64,000 bases of DNA from Spirosoma aerolatum (GTDB lineage: Bacteria; Bacteroidota; Bacteroidia; Cytophagales; Spirosomataceae): NCBI RefSeq assembly GCF_002056795.1, contig NZ_CP020104.1, positions 3,855,001 to 3,919,000 on the forward strand. Direction: 5' to 3'. Positions within the stretch are counted from its first letter, which is position 1; each line of letters begins with the position of its first letter. The notes beneath the pieces are model-generated. The model did not search any database and had not been told where the DNA came from. It worked only from the letters and a program-made list of their open reading frames with translations. This document shows positions 8,337 through 16,664 of this stretch, in pieces. Both the position numbers and the translations under genes were made by a program.

Positions 8337-9701
8337 TTATAAAATTAAGTTGCTGATTTCCTCTACGGGCACTTTATGCTGTTCGCCCGTCACCATGTTT
8401 CTCAGCGTAAGGAGCCCTGTCTGCACTTCTTCTGAGCCAATCAATACCACGTAGGGAATCGATTTGGCATTGGCATAATCAAGCATCTTTTTGATTTTCG
8501 CCAGATCAGGATACACTTCAGCGGCTATATCCGAATTCCTTAACTGACTCAGCAAAGGCAACGCCACGCGCCGGGCCTCGGCATCGAATGGCACAATGAG
8601 TACGCGTGTACCCTGCCCGGCACTAGCCGGAAACAGATTCAGCTCCTCCATGACATCATAGATTCGGTCGACCCCGAAGGAGATACCGACCCCCGACAAA
8701 CCAGGCATACCAAAAGCCCCCGTCAGGTTATCATAGCGTCCACCCCCACTCACACTACCGATACTCACCCCATTGGCCTTCACTTCAAAAATAGCTCCGG
8801 TATAATAGGACAGGCCACGAGCTAATGTGGGATCCAGCTCTATCTGACTGTTTAGTAAGCCATAAGCATCCACTAACTGAAGTGTTTCTTCAAGTTCAGC
8901 AATACCTTTCCGGGCAGTTTCCGAAACGGCTAGCCAATTACTCAAACGCTCAAGAATCTGTCGAATGTCTAGTTCCGTAAAAGTGAATAGCGGTAACAGG
9001 TTGGTAATCGTGTCTTCTGAAAATCCGCGCTCACGCAGTTCATCCAGCACTTTCTCCTGCCCAATCTTATCCAGCTTGTCAATAGCTACCGATAAGGTCC
9101 CCTCCTGTCCCGGTACGCCAATGGCTTCGGCAATACCTGCCAGAATCTTTCGGTTGTTGATTTTCAGGGTAAACTGCTGAATACCCAGATTTCGGAATAC
9201 TTCGTGGATCATCAGCACGATTTCAGCCTCACAAATCAGCGAGTCGGTCCCGACAACATCTGCATCGCACTGATAAAACTCCCGGTAGCGCCCCTTCTGA
9301 GGTCGGTCGGCTCGCCAGACGGGTTGCATCTGGTATCGTTTAAAGGGCAGGGCCAGCGCATTCCGATTCATGACCACGTACCGGGCAAACGGCACGGTAA
9401 GATCATAGCGCAGTCCTTTTTCAGCGATTTTAGGGGTTAATTTTTTATACCCTGAAGAAATATCCAGTTCTGTGAGATTAGCCGCAAAATCACCCGAGTT
9501 CAGAATTTTAAACAACAGTTGGTCGCCTTCGTCGCCGTATTTTCCGGTCAGGGTGGAGAGATTCTCCATAGCCGGGGTTTCGAGGGGTAAAAAGCCGAAT
9601 CGTTTGAAGGTTTGCCGGATGGTATCAAATATAAACAGCCGTTTGCTCATTTGCTCCGGGCCAAAATCACGCGTTCCTTTGGGTAATGTCGGTTTTTGCA
9701 T
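8337..9701 (-). CDS. hisS: Histidyl-tRNA synthetase
   Basis: 454 residues, class II aminoacyl-tRNA synthetase charging tRNA-His. Motif 2 region is seen as PVWRADRPQKGRYREFYQCDAD. The histidine-binding stretches are SYYTGAIFEV (HisA-type motif) and SGGGRYDNLTGAFG, with motif 3 as GVGISFGVDR. The C-terminal anticodon-binding domain runs from ~360 (VLIVPFD...). The start ATG is at 9699-9701 and gives MQKPTLPKGTRDFGPEQ, the normal N-terminus. It appears monocistronic, with a 103-bp gap to FkbM. Confidence 0.96.
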   Translation of the reverse strand: MQKPTLPKGTRDFGPEQMSKRLFIFDTIRQTFKRFGFLPLETPAMENLSTLTGKYGDEGDQLLFKILNSGDFAANLTELDISSGYKKLTPKIAEKGLRYDLTVPFARYVVMNRNALALPFKRYQMQPVWRADRPQKGRYREFYQCDADVVGTDSLICEAEIVLMIHEVFRNLGIQQFTLKINNRKILAGIAEAIGVPGQEGTLSVAIDKLDKIGQEKVLDELRERGFSEDTITNLLPLFTFTELDIRQILERLSNWLAVSETARKGIAELEETLQLVDAYGLLNSQIELDPTLARGLSYYTGAIFEVKANGVSIGSVSGGGRYDNLTGAFGMPGLSGVGISFGVDRIYDVMEELNLFPASAGQGTRVLIVPFDAEARRVALPLLSQLRNSDIAAEVYPDLAKIKKMLDYANAKSIPYVVLIGSEEVQTGLLTLRNMVTGEQHKVPVEEISNLIL

Positions 9702-10009
9702 CCGGCAAAAGTACAGAATTATATGGTTTGCCGTAACCTGGAATCGCTACAGAAATGCACCCAGGGCTGCGAGCCATAACTCATTAAACAAATGATCAAC
9801 AGGAGGGCTAATCGATGCTGCATACTGTAGAAATACAATACCAAAGATAGCGGATGAGTCGACGAGCATCTGAACAATAAGTATTTCCTACAAAATATTC
9901 TCCAAATAATACTCAGCCATGTTAATTTTATTTTAACCTTTATTAAATCCTTTTTAATTGAGTCCCCATTTTCCAAAACTTACAAAACATTAGCACCACT
10001 TTATTCATT
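9702..10009. other. Divergent intergenic region between hisS and susC-like gene, 308 bp
   Basis: AT-rich, with no convincing gene. An 85-codon leftward frame (9719-9976) has no recognisable features and was rejected. TAACCTTTA near 9933 is a near-match to the TAnnTTTG element and could belong to the SusC promoter, but a partner -33 box is not clear. Confidence 0.5.
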
Positions 10010-13000
10010 ATGCAGCATTTTTATCCTTCTTCTCCCCCTCTCGTTCACAAATGGGCCTGCCTGCTTATGCTGGCGATCGGTTCTGTTGCTATGGCTGGCC
10101 CTGGTAGGATTGCGACTGGCAATCCTACAACGCAAAACCCCTCAGCCGACATTACGGTTAGTGGACGTATTACAGATGCCACAACCAACGAAGCACTGGC
10201 AGGTTGCAGTGTCGTTGTGAAAGGAACCACCCGTGGAACAACCGCTGATGCGAATGGTAATTACCAGATAGCGGTACCAAACGGCAACTCAGTCCTGGTT
10301 TTCGGTTTTATCGGCTTTGTTTCTCAGGAGATTCCAGTTGGTAATCAGACAACCATTAATGTGTCGTTGAAAGCATCGGCCTCTGAACTGGCTCAGGTCG
10401 TAGTCATCGGTTACGGTAGTGCTTCTAAAAAAGACATGACCGGCTCCGTAAAGTCGATCAAAAGCGCCGAATTCAATAAAGGGATCATCAACTCACCCGA
10501 ACAATTGTTACAGGGTAAAGTGGCTGGGGTCAATGTTACCTCAGCCAGTGGTGAACCGGGCGGGCAGCAAAACATTACGATTCGAGGCCCTGGTGGTGTT
10601 CGGACGGGTAGTACGCCACTCTTCGTGCTGGATGGTATTGCCCTCGACAATTCCAGTACGGGTGGAGCCACCAATCCGTTAAACTTTCTGAATCCGCAGG
10701 ATATCGAGTCAATTGATGTGCTGAAAGATGCCTCCGCAACGGCTATTTACGGAGCGCGGGGCGCCAACGGGGTGGTACTGATCACGACCAAAAAAGGCAA
10801 GGCCGGTTTTTCGAACTTTACCTTGTCGAGCAGCCTGGGTATTTCCAACCTGACTCGTCCGCTGGCCGTTTTCTCACCTGACGAATACCGGCGGCAGGTT
10901 CCGGCTGTGGGTGGTGTACTTGAAGATTTTAAAGGCAATACCGACTGGCAGAAAGAGGTAACCCGAACCGCCCAAACCTGGAACCACAACCTCTCGTTTG
11001 GCGGGGGAACCGATAAGTTGACCTATTATGGCTCACTGGGCGTTCAGAATCAGGAAGGTATCGTTAAAAACAGCCGGATGAGCCGCTATACGGGCCGCAT
11101 CAACGTGTCGCAAAAACTGCTCGAAGACCGGCTGAATTTGGACGTAAACCTGACGGCATCTTATACCTATAACCAACGCCCTCCTACAGATAACCCCACG
11201 AGTAGTGCTGTCACCATTTTAGGAGCAGCCATATCGGCCAACCCAACCCTGCCCGCCTACGATAGCAACGGTGACCCCTACAAATACCTGAGCGGGACAA
11301 ATCCGTTGATTACGCTGAATCTGGAAAAAGACCAAACGACCATCAATCGGGTTGTGGGAAATATTTCGCCCTCGTTCAAGATTACGAAAGATCTGGTCTA
11401 TAAGCTGAATCTGGGAGTTGACAACTCCAATTCAATGCGCGATTTACAGTCCTTACCCAGTCTGGTTCCACAACAGGATGGCCGTTTGGAAACCATTTAC
11501 CGAATCAATCGCAACATTCTGGTCGAGAACTACTTTACCTACACGCTGGCCCGGCAGGATCATAACCTGACGGCGCTGCTGGGGCATTCATATCAGAAAA
11601 TTTACGTGCAGGAGCGTTCATCGAGCATCAACAAATTCCCCATCTCCCCTATTGAACCAATCTATAATCCAGGTTTAGGCCAGGACCTGACCCTTGCCAA
11701 CAACAAACCGACGGGTTTTGCGATTGAAAACGAGCTTCAATCCTTTTTTGGCCGGGTCAATTATCACTATAAAGATAAGTACCTGGCAACGGCAACGGTA
11801 CGGGCCGATGGGTCATCGAAATTTGGAGCCAACAACAAATACGGTATCTTCCCTTCGTTCTCACTGGGCTGGCGGCTATCGGAAGAATCCTTCCTGAAAG
11901 CGGGGCCGTTCAGTGATCTTAAATTACGCGCAGGCTGGGGCCGCACCGGTAATCAGGAAATCCCATCCAAGATCACCCAGGCGCTATTTACCTCGCAGGT
12001 GTCGGCTTCTACCAGCTACCCACTGGCGGCTACAGGCGCTTACCCGGCCGGTACATCATACACCCGTCTGGCAAACCCCGACATTCAATGGGAAGTATCG
12101 AACCAAACCGATTTGGGACTTGATTTTGGTCTGTTTAAGGGAGCTTTGACCGGATCGGTCGATTACTTCCGGAAAGTCTCCAACAACATCCTGCTGGAAG
12201 TAATCCCTTCCGACCCGGTTCAACCAGCCGGAACGTTCTGGACCAATGTACCCGATATGACCATTACCAACCAGGGGCTTGAACTGGACCTGAACTATCG
12301 ATATGCCAGCCTGAACGGTTTTCGGTTCGATATTGGCGGGAATATCACCTTCATTGACAATATTGTGAACAATTCGCCTTATACCGTTATTCCGTCAGGA
12401 TCAGCGTCGGGCTCCGGGCTTACCTCGGCCACGATCAACGGCTACATCAATGGACAGCCAATCGGTACGTTTTTCCTGAAAAACTTCATTGGTCTGGACG
12501 ATAAGGGGATCAGTAAATTTCAGGATGCGGATGGCGACGGCATCATTACGGATAAAGACCGGATTGCGGCCGGAAGCGCACTGCCAACGAAACAGTTTAA
12601 CCTGAACAGCAACATAGCTTATAAAGGGTTCGATCTGGCTATCAATTTCAACGGGGTATCGGGCAATAATCTCTATGACAATACCGCTAATGCCAATTTC
12701 TACAAACTTCGGTTGTCGAAAGGGCTGAATACCACGGCTGAGGCCATTCAATACCCCAATGAGTCGATCAATAACTCGGCCCCGGTATCGACCCGCTATC
12801 TGAAAAACGGCTCGTTCTTCCGGTTGAACAACCTGACGCTGGGGTATAATCTTGATCCGAAACTCATCGGCATGAAACGCTGGATCTCGGGCATCCGGCT
12901 GTCGGCAACGGGGCAAAACCTGTTTGTCATTACGAAATACGACGGATACGACCCCGAAGTGAACACCGATCGTACCATCAACGGTATTCTGTCGTATGGC

Positions 13001-13063
13001 ATCGACTACCTCAGTTACCCCAAAGCCAGAACCTTTGTATTCGGCCTGAATCTTACTTTTTAA
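10010..13063 (+). CDS. SusC/RagA-family TonB-linked outer membrane transporter
   Basis: 1,017 residues. A signal peptide (to about residue 30) is followed by the carboxypeptidase-regulatory-like domain VSGRITDATTNEALAGCSVV (~45-125), then the plug with PLFVLDGIALDN and the family signature DVLKDASATAIYGARGANGV (~225-255). The rest is the 22-strand barrel ending in the aromatic FVFGLNLTF. It imports an oligosaccharide or other large nutrient with its SusD lid. The next gene, 13 bp downstream, is that SusD partner. No glycosidase, sulfatase or FecI/FecR regulator adjoins the pair, so the substrate is unknown. Confidence 0.95.
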   Translation: MQHFYPSSPPLVHKWACLLMLAIGSVAMAGPGRIATGNPTTQNPSADITVSGRITDATTNEALAGCSVVVKGTTRGTTADANGNYQIAVPNGNSVLVFGFIGFVSQEIPVGNQTTINVSLKASASELAQVVVIGYGSASKKDMTGSVKSIKSAEFNKGIINSPEQLLQGKVAGVNVTSASGEPGGQQNITIRGPGGVRTGSTPLFVLDGIALDNSSTGGATNPLNFLNPQDIESIDVLKDASATAIYGARGANGVVLITTKKGKAGFSNFTLSSSLGISNLTRPLAVFSPDEYRRQVPAVGGVLEDFKGNTDWQKEVTRTAQTWNHNLSFGGGTDKLTYYGSLGVQNQEGIVKNSRMSRYTGRINVSQKLLEDRLNLDVNLTASYTYNQRPPTDNPTSSAVTILGAAISANPTLPAYDSNGDPYKYLSGTNPLITLNLEKDQTTINRVVGNISPSFKITKDLVYKLNLGVDNSNSMRDLQSLPSLVPQQDGRLETIYRINRNILVENYFTYTLARQDHNLTALLGHSYQKIYVQERSSSINKFPISPIEPIYNPGLGQDLTLANNKPTGFAIENELQSFFGRVNYHYKDKYLATATVRADGSSKFGANNKYGIFPSFSLGWRLSEESFLKAGPFSDLKLRAGWGRTGNQEIPSKITQALFTSQVSASTSYPLAATGAYPAGTSYTRLANPDIQWEVSNQTDLGLDFGLFKGALTGSVDYFRKVSNNILLEVIPSDPVQPAGTFWTNVPDMTITNQGLELDLNYRYASLNGFRFDIGGNITFIDNIVNNSPYTVIPSGSASGSGLTSATINGYINGQPIGTFFLKNFIGLDDKGISKFQDADGDGIITDKDRIAAGSALPTKQFNLNSNIAYKGFDLAINFNGVSGNNLYDNTANANFYKLRLSKGLNTTAEAIQYPNESINNSAPVSTRYLKNGSFFRLNNLTLGYNLDPKLIGMKRWISGIRLSATGQNLFVITKYDGYDPEVNTDRTINGILSYGIDYLSYPKARTFVFGLNLTF

Positions 13064-13076
13064 TTCCGATTATCCA

Positions 13077-14762
13077 ATGAAAAAGAAACTCATATCCATG
13101 CTGGCCCTGGCTGGTGTGCTCTTTATAAATGGTTGTACTAATCTGGCCGAAAAAGTGTTGGACGAAGCATCGGTTTCGGGACTGACCGACCGGCAGGCAG
13201 CCGATGGTATCCTGGCCCCTGTTTATGCCCGTCTGCCAGACATCTTCCTGCATACCAACTACTTCGCCATTCAGGAGATTTCGACGGATGAAGCGATACT
13301 CCCCTACCGTGGTGGGACCGACTGGGGTGATAATGGTATCTATCTGGCCATGCACCAGCACACGTACACCAGCACCGACCCCAACCTTCGGAATACCTGG
13401 ACACTCATTTTACAGGGACTGTCGCGGGCCATTACTGCCATCAACACACTGCCCACACTGAAAGACCCCGTAACAAAAACCTATCTGGCCGAAGCAAGGG
13501 GGATGCGGGCGTATTATGGATTGCTGACCCTGGACCTGTTCGGACTCGTGTTTGTGAAGGATGACCTGGGGGCTACCTCGACTATTCTGCGTGGAGCCGA
13601 AGCGGTCGAATACCTGAAAAACGAGTTTCTGGCCGTAGAGCCTGATCTGGAAACGGGAGTTGGCCCTGGCCGTCTGACGAAAGGGGCCGTCTGGGGGCTA
13701 CTGGCTCGGCTGTATCTGAATGCAGGCGTGTATCGGGATATTTACGGCGCTCAGGTTACGTTTAAGCCCGAAGATATGGACAAAGTGGTTGAATACTGCG
13801 ACAAGATTATCAACTCGGGTCAGTATCAACTATCGAAGGATTACTTTTCCATTTTCAACTCCGACAATCATGACAACAAGGAGTTGATTTTTGCCGTTGA
13901 CCAGCGGGCCGATCTGAATGGCACGAATCGGATGGCCTATTTCTCGCTGTCGGGCGATCAGTTTCCAATACCTGCCTATCCAAATGCCAACGGAACCGAT
14001 GGGCCCGCTATCACCCCCGATTACTACCGTACCTGGGTAAATGCCTACGCACCCAAAGACCCAACGGCGGACCCCCGGTTTTACAAGCAGAACCTATCGA
14101 TTTATTCCAACCCAGCCGATTCCTGCGTAGCAGAAGCGGATTTCAACATCAATCGGGGTATTCTTCGGGGCCAGCAGTACGGCCTGATTCGTCGGAATGG
14201 GGTATTTCTGAAATGCCCGGATGGCAAATTCAAGGTAGCTAAACTGTACCATGATACCCGCAACAAACCAACGCTGGCCGTTGATTTCACCGAACAGATT
14301 GATTTCACGGTGGCTGGCAGTAACTACAATACTGGCTATCGGGTAGAAAAATATGAATTCAGTAAGAAATCGGTGAGTGGGCGTAATTTCGGAGAGGCTG
14401 ACATTATCATTCTTCGGCTGGCCGATATTTACCTGATGCGGGCCGAGGCCAAACTTCGCAAGAGCAACGATGCTGCCAGTGCCTTAGCCGATGTCAATAC
14501 GGTACGGGCCGCCCGAACGGTGACGGCTCCCCCACCTGCTCTGACCACCATGAACCTGGATTTGTTATACCGGGAACGCGGATTTGAGCTGTACTGGGAA
14601 ATGGTTCGACGGACTGATATGATCCGGTTTGGCAAGTACGAGGGCACCTGGACAGAAAAAACAAATAGCGACAAGTTTAAACGGATTTTCCCGATTCCGC
14701 AGACAGCGATTGATGGCGCTTCTAACCTACCCGGCTATTTAGTTCAGAATCAGAGCTATTAA
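13077..14762 (+). CDS. SusD/RagB-family nutrient-binding outer membrane lipoprotein
   Basis: 561 residues. The lipobox is FINGC at residues ~17-21, so the mature protein is a surface lipoprotein capping the SusC barrel. The SusD N-terminal domain with TPR-like helices occupies ~40-250 (TYLAEARGMRAYYGLLTLDLFG is typical). The C-terminal RagB/SusD domain includes IIILRLADIYLMRAEAKL and LYRERGFELYWEMVRRTDM. It pairs with the upstream susC-like gene in a two-gene operon closed by a strong terminator. Confidence 0.95.
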   Translation: MKKKLISMLALAGVLFINGCTNLAEKVLDEASVSGLTDRQAADGILAPVYARLPDIFLHTNYFAIQEISTDEAILPYRGGTDWGDNGIYLAMHQHTYTSTDPNLRNTWTLILQGLSRAITAINTLPTLKDPVTKTYLAEARGMRAYYGLLTLDLFGLVFVKDDLGATSTILRGAEAVEYLKNEFLAVEPDLETGVGPGRLTKGAVWGLLARLYLNAGVYRDIYGAQVTFKPEDMDKVVEYCDKIINSGQYQLSKDYFSIFNSDNHDNKELIFAVDQRADLNGTNRMAYFSLSGDQFPIPAYPNANGTDGPAITPDYYRTWVNAYAPKDPTADPRFYKQNLSIYSNPADSCVAEADFNINRGILRGQQYGLIRRNGVFLKCPDGKFKVAKLYHDTRNKPTLAVDFTEQIDFTVAGSNYNTGYRVEKYEFSKKSVSGRNFGEADIIILRLADIYLMRAEAKLRKSNDAASALADVNTVRAARTVTAPPPALTTMNLDLLYRERGFELYWEMVRRTDMIRFGKYEGTWTEKTNSDKFKRIFPIPQTAIDGASNLPGYLVQNQSY

Positions 14763-14783
14763 CCCGTATATAGAATCCTTTTT

Positions 14784-14820
14784 GCAGTCGACCAGATCAT
14801 TGATCTGGTCGACTGCTTTT
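14784..14820. terminator. Convergent terminator after the SusCD pair
   Basis: A 16-bp perfect palindrome, gcagtcgaccagatca (14784-14799) with its complement at 14801-14816, is followed by TTTT. AAAGGATTC-type sequence on the other strand makes it possibly bidirectional. It separates susD from the convergent fucosyltransferase-like gene. Confidence 0.88.
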
Positions 14821-14831
14821 AACCCTACCGA

Positions 14832-15638
14832 TCAACTACGAACGGTGATTTCAGGGATACCACTAATAGCACAGGCTGTTCTGGAAAATGAGCTCCAATA
14901 GGAACCGAATACTTTTTGTGTTTTTGAGAGGGTATATAACTCCACAACGGCCCGTTGCATTCCCTGGACTGTCGTTCGGTTTACAGGTTCACAATTCGTT
15001 TTAATTCGTTCGCCAAACCTATTCATCAAGTGAACCTTAACAGCTGTGTCATCCGACGCTACATAAAAATTGGTTAAGGGTTCCCGCTGTATTTCCTGCT
15101 GCATGACGTCGATAAATAAGGCTAACGAACTCTGTGTCCGAGCTTTCTCATTATCGGTTCTTCGTATATGAACGCCCACCGTGTAAGTGTTAAACGATTT
15201 CGATTCGTTGGCTATTTGCTCCCTAATAAGGGCGGTAGGTTTAAAGGAGTTATACGTAGTTTGAGCCTGAAAAAAGCTAACGCAGCTACTTATATAACTC
15301 GTTTTGTATTGCTTTAGCTGTAAAAAATCGTAGTTCTCTGAAGACAACTGATAGACTCTGGACGTATGAAAAAAAGGGCCGCCCCCAATCGTTCGCACTA
15401 GATCGGGTATAAATAGATTCCTCTTTCGACCAGGCCGAAAAAAAATAGGTACTCGACTACACTCAACCAGTTTTACGCCCTTTATGGGTTCAAATAAGGC
15501 CCAAAATGGACTATTCAGGTGCTCATTCCTAACCCAGTAAAGTTCAAGTTCCTGCTGTATAGCAGTTGCTAATTCGATGGCCGAACTCATGGCGCGCATC
15601 CGATTACATAATCCGAACATTGGATAAAACTTGATCAC
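14832..15638 (-). CDS. Fucosyltransferase-like glycosyltransferase (HxRRTD motif)
   Basis: 268 residues. The N-terminal FGLCNRMRAMSSAIELA and the central VGVHIRRTDNEKA are the two motifs shared by GDP-fucose transferases of the NodZ/FUT8 and O-fucosyltransferase superfamily; the arginines of HIRRTD bind GDP-fucose. It would transfer fucose or a related sugar, acceptor unknown. Translation appears to begin at GTG 15638, since the glycine-rich N-terminal motif lies within the first 15 residues and no upstream ATG exists. It is not in an obvious surface-polysaccharide cluster. Family assignment is from motif only. Confidence 0.6.
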   Translation of the reverse strand: MIKFYPMFGLCNRMRAMSSAIELATAIQQELELYWVRNEHLNSPFWALFEPIKGVKLVECSRVPIFFRPGRKRNLFIPDLVRTIGGGPFFHTSRVYQLSSENYDFLQLKQYKTSYISSCVSFFQAQTTYNSFKPTALIREQIANESKSFNTYTVGVHIRRTDNEKARTQSSLALFIDVMQQEIQREPLTNFYVASDDTAVKVHLMNRFGERIKTNCEPVNRTTVQGMQRAVVELYTLSKTQKVFGSYWSSFSRTACAISGIPEITVRS

Positions 15639-15656
15639 GACACCAGTTGTTTATGT

Positions 15657-16664
15657 TCAGCTTATCAAACGATACGATGATTGCCCACTCGAAGAGCTAT
15701 TTTTGACCTGAATAATCTGGGCCGCAATACTTACCGCAATTTCTTCAGGAGTCTGGCTGTGAATCGGAATACCAATCGGTGTGTGAATCTGGCTAAGTAC
15801 CTCGTCAGAAATGCCTTCAGCCCGATAGGCAGCAACTAACGTATCCATCTTCGTCTGGCTGCCCAACACCCCCACATAGCGAAATGCCCTGTTCAGCAAC
15901 GCCCGGATCGCCAGGTCATCGGTACGGTAACCAACCGTCATGATCACCACATATTGGTTATTGCCCGGAGGAATCAGGTTGGTCAGATCACGATAATTGC
16001 TAATGGTGATTTTCTCATGAGCAACCTCATTCAATTGTATAGTATGCAGGTCAGGACGGTCGTCGTATAGGCGGATATAAAAGTCCATTTGACTCATCAA
16101 CCGGGACAATGCCAGTGCACAATGTCCCCCTCCGATAATGAACAACTCATTTTTGTAGCCTAGTCGCTCCTGATATACCCATTCGTCAGCCAATTGACGG
16201 GTAAATTCGAAATCGAATCCGGGAACTACTTTATCCGTAAATGCAATGCCTGTTGGGGACAAACTCAGTAATCCATTGGCATGTTCATCAAGACAGGTAA
16301 CAATAGCCTGAACAACAGGTTCATCGTCGGGCTGAAGTTGATACAATAGAATCGTTTGTTCCCCGGAGCAGATCAAACCACTCTGGTTCTGAGCGGCTTT
16401 CTTATCATGAAATTGTGTTCGGATGGATAGCTCAGACGTTTGTGTCTGTAGCTTTTCTTTAGCAAGTTCCACAAACTTATGCTCCATAATACCTCCACCA
16501 ATCGAACCTTCCATAGCACCCGATGCCGTCACCGCCATGGCGAACCCCTGTCGACCGGGGCTACTTCCACGACTTTCCAGTACGTAGAGCAACATAACCG
16601 GCTCCCGTTGCTGAATGCACTTATGGATGCGTTGCCAGACGATTAACGACTTCGGTTTGTTCAT
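15657..16664 (-). CDS. xdhC: XdhC/CoxI family xanthine dehydrogenase maturation protein
   Basis: 335 residues. The N-terminal XdhC domain shows GSSPGRQGFAMAV and GSIGGGIMEHKFVELA; the C-terminal Rossmann-type domain shows ELFIIGGGHCALALS and later YVGVLGSQTKM. XdhC binds molybdenum cofactor, promotes its sulfuration and delivers it to the large subunit of xanthine dehydrogenase. The start overlaps the end of xdhB by 44 bp, which indicates translational coupling. It is the last gene of the leftward nucleobase cluster. Confidence 0.9.
   Translation of the reverse strand: MNKPKSLIVWQRIHKCIQQREPVMLLYVLESRGSSPGRQGFAMAVTASGAMEGSIGGGIMEHKFVELAKEKLQTQTSELSIRTQFHDKKAAQNQSGLICSGEQTILLYQLQPDDEPVVQAIVTCLDEHANGLLSLSPTGIAFTDKVVPGFDFEFTRQLADEWVYQERLGYKNELFIIGGGHCALALSRLMSQMDFYIRLYDDRPDLHTIQLNEVAHEKITISNYRDLTNLIPPGNNQYVVIMTVGYRTDDLAIRALLNRAFRYVGVLGSQTKMDTLVAAYRAEGISDEVLSQIHTPIGIPIHSQTPEEIAVSIAAQIIQVKNSSSSGQSSYRLIS

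Noticed and set aside
9719..9976. 85-codon leftward ORF between hisS and the SusC gene
   Set aside because: Low-complexity, basic and Ser/Leu-rich without motif, signal peptide or operon support; it lies over the likely promoter regions of both neighbours.
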